Source: Bacillota bacterium (GTDB lineage Bacteria > Bacillota > Clostridia > Peptostreptococcales > Anaerovoracaceae). Taken from it: a DNA stretch of 10,998 bases. The DNA lies in contig JAFYKS010000032.1 of NCBI GenBank assembly GCA_017537495.1, forward strand, positions 1 to 10,998, given 5' to 3'. A program made the translations under genes and the position numbers. The notes beneath the pieces are model-generated. The model had not been told where the DNA came from. It did not search any database and saw only the letters and a list, made by a program, of their open reading frames with translations. Shown in pieces: positions 7,012 to 10,998 of this stretch. How positions within the stretch are numbered: position 1 is the first letter of the stretch; every line of letters begins with the position of its first letter.

Positions 7012-8484
7012 ATGAATCTGAATTATTCTGTCATGGTGAAAGTAGCCGGCCTCCTGACCCTCATCGAAGGGATTGCCATGGTGCCCTGCATCCTGGCTGC
7101 ACTGATTTTCGAAGAGTGGAAAGCAGGTTCCGCACTGTTTCCGGTGTGTGTTATCTGCGTATGCGTTGGCTGGGTTATCCTGACACAGTTAAAATTTAAT
7201 AAAATCAATCTGCACCTTCACGAGGGTTTCCTGATTGCCTGTCTCTGCTGGGTTTACTGTTCCATTATCGGAATGTTTCCCTTCTACTTCTGCGGCAGTG
7301 ATTTCACTCTGATTGGATGTTTCTTTGAAGCAGTTGCCGGTTTCACTACCACCGGCTGTACTGTACTGGATATCAATCTGATGCCCCACTGTCTGCAGCT
7401 CTGGCGTGCTATCTGTCACTGGCTTGGCGGCATGGGAATCCTGATTCTGGTACTTTCCCTGTTCCCTATGCTGGGCCTTTCCAGCCAGTCCATCATGTCT
7501 GCAGAATCGCCTGGTCCTGCGTTTGAGCGGCTTGGGATGAAAATTAATGAATCAGCGAAGTATCTTTACCTGATTTACCTTGGGTTTACCGTAATGGAGT
7601 TTCTGTTTCTTGCGGTCGGTCCAATGGATATTTTCACATCCCTGACAGCAACCCTGAGCAGCATCAGTACTGCCGGCCTGATTATCACAGATGAAAATGC
7701 CTGGATGTTCGAAGATACCTGGTCCCGCTTCGTTATTATGACATTTACAGTGCTCTCCACCATGAGTTACCTGACTTACTACATGATTCTCCGTGGCCGT
7801 TGGAGAGAAGCCCTGAGGAACTCCGAATCCCGTGCATTTCTGGCAATCATCGCCTGTTCCAGCGTCCTTATCGCCCTGGTTCTGCGGCTCAGCGGAACCT
7901 ACAGCAGTATCTGGCAGGCGCTGAAAGATGCCCTCTGCCAGGTAGTATCCATGATTTCCACTTCCGGATATTATGTCTGCGATTACATGAACTGGCCTGT
8001 CTTTACACAGATTGTGCTTTTCCTGATGCTTCTGGTAGGCGGCTGTTCAGCCTCCACCTCTGGATCTTTAAAAGTAGTTCGTGTACTGATTCTGCTGAAG
8101 CTGGTAAAACGAGGTATTTTCCGCCGTATCCATCCTCACGCAGTCAAGCCGGTCCGACTGGAAGGACGCCCTGTATCATCACAGATGGCCTCCTCCGTTA
8201 CCATGCACATCCTGCTTTTCTTCGGAGTCATTATCATCGGCAGTGTTCTCCTGTCTCTGAATAATCTGGATATGGAAACAACCATTACGGCTGTTGTAGG
8301 CATCCTGGCCAATACAGGTCTGGCGCTTGGAGAAGTTGGTACCTCCGGTTATTTCGGTATGTTCAACGGATTCTCCCAGCTTGTTCTGGCAGTACTCATG
8401 ATTGCCGGCCGACTGGAAATGTACGCAATTATCCTTCTCTTTACCCGCAGCTTCTGGCAGCCGGATAAAGTAAAAGGAATATAA
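7012..8484 (+). CDS. TrkH-family cation channel subunit, second diverged copy
   Basis: A 490-residue paralogue of the gene before it, with the same four-repeat SKT architecture and conserved landmarks HWLGGMG, SAESPGPA, YLIYLG and GRLE. The central filter glycines remain: TTTGC (112-116), STAG (219-222), STSGY (316-320) and ANTG (433-436). However, several otherwise conserved positions differ from copy one: GNIGPG is LANTGLA, the gate loop STGGG is STSGS (348-352), and NFNLYY in repeat two is SYLTYY. AAGGAG lies 6 bases upstream of the ATG, and 25 bases separate it from trkH, so the copies are cotranscribed. It is either a second pore with altered gating or ion preference, or the partner of a heterodimer. 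The family is certain; K+ specificity is not. Confidence 0.93.
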   Translation: MNLNYSVMVKVAGLLTLIEGIAMVPCILAALIFEEWKAGSALFPVCVICVCVGWVILTQLKFNKINLHLHEGFLIACLCWVYCSIIGMFPFYFCGSDFTLIGCFFEAVAGFTTTGCTVLDINLMPHCLQLWRAICHWLGGMGILILVLSLFPMLGLSSQSIMSAESPGPAFERLGMKINESAKYLYLIYLGFTVMEFLFLAVGPMDIFTSLTATLSSISTAGLIITDENAWMFEDTWSRFVIMTFTVLSTMSYLTYYMILRGRWREALRNSESRAFLAIIACSSVLIALVLRLSGTYSSIWQALKDALCQVVSMISTSGYYVCDYMNWPVFTQIVLFLMLLVGGCSASTSGSLKVVRVLILLKLVKRGIFRRIHPHAVKPVRLEGRPVSSQMASSVTMHILLFFGVIIIGSVLLSLNNLDMETTITAVVGILANTGLALGEVGTSGYFGMFNGFSQLVLAVLMIAGRLEMYAIILLFTRSFWQPDKVKGI

Positions 8485-8489
8485 AACCG

Positions 8490-8495
8490 TATAAT
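8490..8495 (+). promoter_or_regulatory. Isolated TATAAT upstream of the CBS gene
   Basis: A perfect -10 hexamer with no credible -35 at 16-19 bases and no TGn extension. If used, transcription would start near 8502, so the leader would consist almost only of the hairpin at 8504-8532. It may equally be chance in an AT-rich gap. Confidence 0.25.
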
Positions 8496-8503
8496 CTTTT
8501 AAG

Positions 8504-8539
8504 CCTCCGTTAAAACTAAAAGAAAACGGAGGTTTTTTT
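8504..8539 (+). terminator. Intrinsic terminator of the trk operon, overlapping the RBS of the next gene
   Basis: CCTCCGTT (8504-8511) pairs perfectly with AACGGAGG (8525-8532) around a 13-base A-rich loop, followed at once by seven T (8533-8539). The ATG of the CBS gene is the very next base (8540). The 3' arm ends in GGAGG, which is the only Shine-Dalgarno for that gene, and the T-tract is its 7-base spacer. Formation of the hairpin would both end transcription at the start codon and hide the ribosome site. Confidence 0.88.
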
Positions 8540-8953
8540 ATGGTAGTAAAAGATCTGATGAGCACGGGAATCCGAACCGTGCGTCCGGAAGACCCGGGAG
8601 AAACGGCTGCAGAAATCATGCGTGCAGAAGATGTGGGAATCGTACCCGTCTGCGATGCACAGAACCACCTCCTGGGGATTTTGACGGACCGAGACCTGAT
8701 TGTCCGCCGGGGACTTTCCCGCCCCGTTTCCGAAACCATGACCTGTGAGGTGCGGACGGTTTCCTCCCGTATGGACATTCACGATGCTGCCCTTCTCTTC
8801 TCAAAATACGGAATCCGACGCCTTCCCGTGGTGGATGGCGACAAGCTGGTAGGCATGCTTTCCCTGAAAGACCTGGCCAGAAAGAAAATATTTACCGCTG
8901 AAATCGGACATATCGTCTACCATGTCAGCAATTACGAGCAGAAGGTTCACTGA
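8540..8953 (+). CDS. Small CBS-pair (Bateman) domain protein
   Basis: A 137-residue soluble protein made almost only of two CBS motifs, which together bind adenine nucleotides or related ligands in known members. CBS1 covers about 1-60 (VKDLMSTGIRTVRPED, then GIVPVCD and GILTDRDL at 46-53). CBS2 covers about 63-115 (VSETMTCEVRTVSS, then GIRRLPVVDGDKLVGMLSLKDL). A tail of about 20 residues follows. The ATG at 8540 is fixed by GGAGG 7 bases upstream and by the typical MxVKDLM beginning. No effector domain is fused, so it presumably acts on a partner or as a sensor, as CBS-only proteins such as the c-di-AMP binder DarB do. It follows the trk genes by 55 bases on the same strand, and each end of the gene lies inside or against a terminator hairpin. 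A role in potassium control is inference from position. Confidence 0.9.
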   Translation: MVVKDLMSTGIRTVRPEDPGETAAEIMRAEDVGIVPVCDAQNHLLGILTDRDLIVRRGLSRPVSETMTCEVRTVSSRMDIHDAALLFSKYGIRRLPVVDGDKLVGMLSLKDLARKKIFTAEIGHIVYHVSNYEQKVH

Positions 8954-8967
8954 CCTTCTGTTTTTTT
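8939..8967 (+). terminator. Intrinsic terminator overlapping the CBS gene's stop codon
   Basis: CAGAAGGT (8939-8946) pairs with ACCTTCTG (8953-8960) around a 6-base loop, followed by seven T (8961-8967). The last codons and the TGA stop (8951-8953) are part of the hairpin, so a ribosome reaching the stop would cover the 5' arm and loop. Confidence 0.9.
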
Positions 8968-8980
8968 ATTGAGACAATCT

Positions 8981-8994
8981 TTTATCCGGATAAA
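8981..8994. repeat. 14-bp perfect palindrome upstream of the GntR-operon promoter
   Basis: TTTATCCGGATAAA is its own reverse complement and ends 3 bases before the -35 element. The position suits a regulator binding site, but no known motif is recognised. Confidence 0.5.
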
Positions 8995-8997
8995 GTG

Positions 8998-9026
8998 TTG
9001 ACAGCAAACCGTATTACTCATATAAT
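8998..9026 (+). promoter_or_regulatory. Full-consensus sigma-A promoter of the GntR-ABC operon
   Basis: TTGACA (8998-9003), a 17-base spacer and TATAAT (9021-9026) match the consensus at all 12 positions. Predicted start is near 9033, giving a leader of about 29 bases. Such a strong promoter implies that repression, probably by the first gene product, sets expression. Confidence 0.9.
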
Positions 9027-9028
9027 AC
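9011..9028. promoter_or_regulatory. Inverted repeat over the -10 element, candidate GntR operator
   Basis: GTATTA (9011-9016) and TAATAC (9023-9028) are perfect inverted arms with 6 bases between. The repeat has the GT...AC ends typical of GntR-family operators and covers the whole -10 hexamer, so a bound dimer would block RNA polymerase. Autoregulation is inferred; YtrA-type regulators usually repress their own operon. Confidence 0.55.
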
Positions 9029-9061
9029 AGTTAAAAGTAGAGAAAGGCAGGTGACGGCATC

Positions 9062-9448
9062 ATGATATCCTTCGAAAAGTTCATAATGGAAGACGGCATG
9101 CCGATTTACCTGCAGATTCTGCAGTATATAAAGCGTGGCATCATCGCCGGAACCATCGCAGACGGTGACGAACTGCCGTCACGCCGCATGCTTTCTGCTT
9201 TGCTGGGAGTGAACCCTAATACAGTGCAGAAAGCCTACCGTATGCTGGAGGACGAAGGGCTGATTGCCTCCCACTCCGGCGCTAAAAGTTACATGGTACT
9301 GAACGATGAAACCATCGCCAGAGTCCGTGGGCAGCTGCTGGAGGGCGACGCCGTAAACATCGTAACCGCAATGAAACAGATGGGACTCTCCAAAGCAGAA
9401 GCCATCGCTCTGCTGGAAAACTATTGGGATAAGGAGGTGAATCCATGA
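9062..9448 (+). CDS. GntR-family transcriptional regulator, YtrA subfamily
   Basis: A 128-residue DNA-binding regulator. A winged helix-turn-helix occupies about 14-78: PIYLQILQYIKRGIIAG, then the GntR signature DELPSRRMLSALLGVNPNTVQKAYRMLEDEGLI. Only about 50 residues follow, a short helical tail without a ligand-binding domain, which defines the YtrA type. These usually repress ABC-transporter operons and are relieved by cell-envelope-active compounds. The ATG at 9062 has AGGTGA 7 bases upstream; an internal ATG at residue 9 lacks a comparable site. It is first in an operon whose next gene overlaps its stop (ATGA). An inverted repeat over the promoter's -10 is the likely operator. The inducing signal is not visible in the sequence. 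Confidence 0.93.
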   Translation: MISFEKFIMEDGMPIYLQILQYIKRGIIAGTIADGDELPSRRMLSALLGVNPNTVQKAYRMLEDEGLIASHSGAKSYMVLNDETIARVRGQLLEGDAVNIVTAMKQMGLSKAEAIALLENYWDKEVNP

Positions 9449-9942
9449 CATTCTTAACAAAAAACGCACCGCCCGGTGCAGATATACAGAACCAGGTAAA
9501 CTGGTATTTTGGAGGACTGATTTTTATCGGAGTATGGAGTCTGGGTTTCCTTTTCCGATTTTCCACCGCCTACCATAACCTCTACTACACATCGGAAAGC
9601 ATCCGTTATCTGCGAAGTCAGGCCATGATGCCGGAATTTACAGACCTTCTGGGAGGAAGCCTGAGAGCAGTATTCGTCATCGTACTAGTGCTGCTTGTCT
9701 GCATCGTCATGAACTACGCATCCTTCCATCAGGGAAGCAAGAGCATCTACCTGATGAAACGACTGCCGGACCGCTGGGAACTGCACCGCCGCTGCATCCT
9801 GCTTCCTGCACTGGGAATGGCAGGAAGCCTGATTATGGGATTCACTTTACTGATGATATATTTCGCAATTTACATGCTGGTAATACCGGACCGGTGTCTG
9901 CCTCCGGATCAATGGCAGAAGTTATGGAGTGTGTTATTATGA
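9445..9942 (+). CDS. Small polytopic membrane protein, putative ABC transporter partner
   Basis: A 165-residue membrane protein not assignable to a named family. Hydrophobic segments lie at about 21-38, 73-90 and 118-147 (the last long enough for one or two crossings). Between the first two is a polar loop with aromatic residues. After the second comes a basic cytosolic-type stretch, HQGSKSIYLMKRLPDRWELHRR (split here for reading at residues 95-106 and 107-116). The ATG at 9445 overlaps the GntR stop by four bases (ATGA) and is preceded by AAGGAGGTGA, a full match to the anti-Shine-Dalgarno. Its stop overlaps the ATPase start in the same way. Tight coupling to an ATPase suggests it is a permease component, perhaps a reduced ABC-2-type half. 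No signal peptide or lipobox is seen. Confidence 0.85.
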   Translation: MTFLTKNAPPGADIQNQVNWYFGGLIFIGVWSLGFLFRFSTAYHNLYYTSESIRYLRSQAMMPEFTDLLGGSLRAVFVIVLVLLVCIVMNYASFHQGSKSIYLMKRLPDRWELHRRCILLPALGMAGSLIMGFTLLMIYFAIYMLVIPDRCLPPDQWQKLWSVLL

Positions 9943-10670
9943 TCGAACTGAAGAATGTAAGCAAAACCTACCGCGGCAAACGCGCACTGAAAAACGTAAA
10001 TCTCACCCTGCCCCGCGGGGAAATTGTCGGTCTCTTTGGTGAGAACGGTGCCGGCAAGACCACCCTGATGAAATGCATCCTGAACCTTCATCCGTACAAT
10101 GGAGAAATCACTCTGGACGGGGAGCCAATCAGCAGAAAAAATATCGTGAAGCTGTCCTTCGGTACCAGCGAGCATTCCTTCTTCCCAAATCTGACGCCCC
10201 GGAGCCACAAAGAGTTCTATAAAGAACACTTTGATACCTTCTCTGAAAAACGGTTCGACGGCCTCATGGAATTCTTCAATCTTCCTGCTTACCGGGCAGT
10301 AAAGAACTTCTCCACCGGGCAGAAAAACCAGTTCGAAGTGATTCTGGCCCTGTCCCAGGGAGCTGATTATATTCTCCTGGACGAACCTTTTGCAGGAAAC
10401 GATGTATTTAACCGGGAAGACTTTTATAAGGTTCTGCTGGGCATTCTGGAGCCTCATGAGACGGTTCTCCTGTCCACACACCTGATTGAAGAGGTTTCCG
10501 ACTTCATCGGCCGTGCCGTCCTGATCCGTCAGGGTGAAATCGTAGGCGATGTGTACATGAGTGACCTGGAAGATCAGGGTATGGACCTGATGACCTATAT
10601 CAAGAGTGCTTACCATTATAAAGCTGACCGCATCATCCAGGCCCTCACCAATATGACCGACGAAGAATAA
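9939..10670 (+). CDS. ABC transporter ATP-binding protein
   Basis: A 243-residue ABC ATPase, cytosolic, expected to power the membrane proteins encoded on both sides. Walker A is GENGAGKT at 34-41, Walker B YILLDE at 144-149, and the H-loop histidine is H181 in LLSTHLIEE. The signature motif is FSTGQ (124-128) in place of LSGGQ. The usual Q-loop glutamine is not obvious; the region reads SFGTSEHSFFPNLT (73-86), and a glutamate may stand in. The D-loop SALD position reads AGND. I chose the ATG at 9939, which overlaps the preceding stop (ATGA) and begins MIELKNVSKTYRG as expected; GGAG lies 9 bases upstream. A longer in-frame start at 9894 lies inside the preceding gene and adds unrelated residues. 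It resembles the ATPases of YtrB/CcmA-like exporters; the substrate is unknown. Confidence 0.94.
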   Translation: MIELKNVSKTYRGKRALKNVNLTLPRGEIVGLFGENGAGKTTLMKCILNLHPYNGEITLDGEPISRKNIVKLSFGTSEHSFFPNLTPRSHKEFYKEHFDTFSEKRFDGLMEFFNLPAYRAVKNFSTGQKNQFEVILALSQGADYILLDEPFAGNDVFNREDFYKVLLGILEPHETVLLSTHLIEEVSDFIGRAVLIRQGEIVGDVYMSDLEDQGMDLMTYIKSAYHYKADRIIQALTNMTDEE

Positions 10671-10685
10671 CAGGAGGTGAACTCC

Positions 10686-10998
10686 ATGAAAAGATACCTT
10701 TCCGTATTCGCACTGATTGCGCAGAATTCCATATACAGGATCCTGGGTGTTCTGGCTCTGCTGACTGCTGCTGATGTGGCACTGGCATGGTACTGGCTTG
10801 CCGTGAGGCACCACAGTATCGAAAATCTCTTCCGCAGCGGAAACGGAGGATTCGGCATCGTTCTGGCGGTTTTCTTCGTACTGATGGCAGCAGTACAGAT
10901 CCGCCGCGGCGATATTTACAGCGGCCCGCAGGGCTACACCATAAAAAGACTGGCCATGTCCGAAAAGGCTGTAATCCTGCTTCAGATACTGTACAATA
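10686..10998 (+). CDS. Membrane protein, putative ABC permease subunit, cut by window edge
   Basis: The first 104 residues of a membrane protein running off the window. Hydrophobic segments lie at about 19-40 and 56-72. The second is followed by a basic stretch containing YTIKRL (84-89), then a third hydrophobic segment begins. The ATG at 10686 is preceded by AGGAGGTGA with 8 bases between GGAGG and the ATG, and it follows the ATPase stop by 15 bases. The layout of two membrane segments followed by a Y-x-x-K-R-L motif repeats what is seen in the membrane protein before the ATPase (YLMKRL at its residues 102-107), so the two may be diverged partners. The family cannot be named from this fragment. 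Confidence 0.85.
   Translation, partial: MKRYLSVFALIAQNSIYRILGVLALLTAADVALAWYWLAVRHHSIENLFRSGNGGFGIVLAVFFVLMAAVQIRRGDIYSGPQGYTIKRLAMSEKAVILLQILYN

Noticed and set aside
8179..8778. 199-codon open frame on the minus strand across the trkH2-CBS junction
   Set aside because: It crosses the terminator and two well-supported plus-strand genes; its composition looks like a shadow frame.
8461..9014. CCGGATAAAGT and AAACCGTAT each occur upstream of both the CBS gene and the GntR operon (8461/8986 and 8484/9006)
   Set aside because: Exact 11-base matches are expected by chance in 11 kb; the spacing differs (23 and 20 bases) and the first copy lies in the trkH2 coding end.
9894..9938. Earlier ATG giving the ATPase a 15-residue extension
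   Set aside because: It lies inside the preceding coding region and adds residues that do not fit the family start; the overlapping ATGA at 9939 is the better start.
9909..10814. 301-codon open frame antisense to the ABC ATPase
   Set aside because: It runs across three sense-strand genes with clear motifs and shows no family features or ribosome site.

Overview
The window reads as chromosomal DNA of a low-to-moderate GC Clostridia-type Firmicute, plausibly Lachnospiraceae. The grounds are the yraN-comM-dprA order, strong GGAGG-type Shine-Dalgarno sequences before most genes, sigma-A-like promoters, intrinsic terminators with U-tracts, and a YtrA-type GntR/ABC operon. This placement is inference. 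Coding density is high and no stretch over about 140 bases lacks a gene. I see no RNA genes, insertion sequences or CRISPR arrays.

Layout. (1) 1-2312, minus strand: yraN, comM (yifB) and the 5' part of dprA, closely packed and probably one transcript from a promoter near 2361-2389; this is a DNA uptake/processing cluster. (2) 2391-3978, minus strand: a metallo-beta-lactamase-fold hydrolase with a TTG start, then a Cof-type HAD phosphatase overlapping it by one base, closed by a terminator at 2396-2422. (3) 4017-4068: a divergent promoter region in which one palindromic TTGCAA appears to be the -35 element for both directions. (4) 4116-8484, plus strand: trkA followed by two tandem trkH paralogues, a potassium-uptake operon. 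(5) 8504-8967: a small CBS-pair protein gene held between two intrinsic terminators; the first terminator's 3' arm is the gene's own Shine-Dalgarno, and the second terminator includes its stop codon. (6) 8981-10998, plus strand: a consensus sigma-A promoter with overlapping inverted repeats, a YtrA-type GntR regulator, a small membrane protein, an ABC ATPase and a second membrane protein cut by the window edge.

How the genes work together. TrkA (two NAD-binding RCK halves) should gate the TrkH channel(s). The CBS-pair protein just downstream is a candidate nucleotide sensor connected with potassium status, but only position and fold class suggest this. The GntR protein probably represses its own operon through the inverted repeat over the -10 element, and the ATPase with its two flanking membrane proteins looks like an ABC-2-like exporter of the kind often linked to envelope stress.

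The features most worth a second look are the terminator fused to the CBS gene's ribosome binding site, the shared -35 element, the diverged second TrkH, the similar membrane partners on either side of the ATPase, and the atypical DprA N-terminus and ComM motifs.
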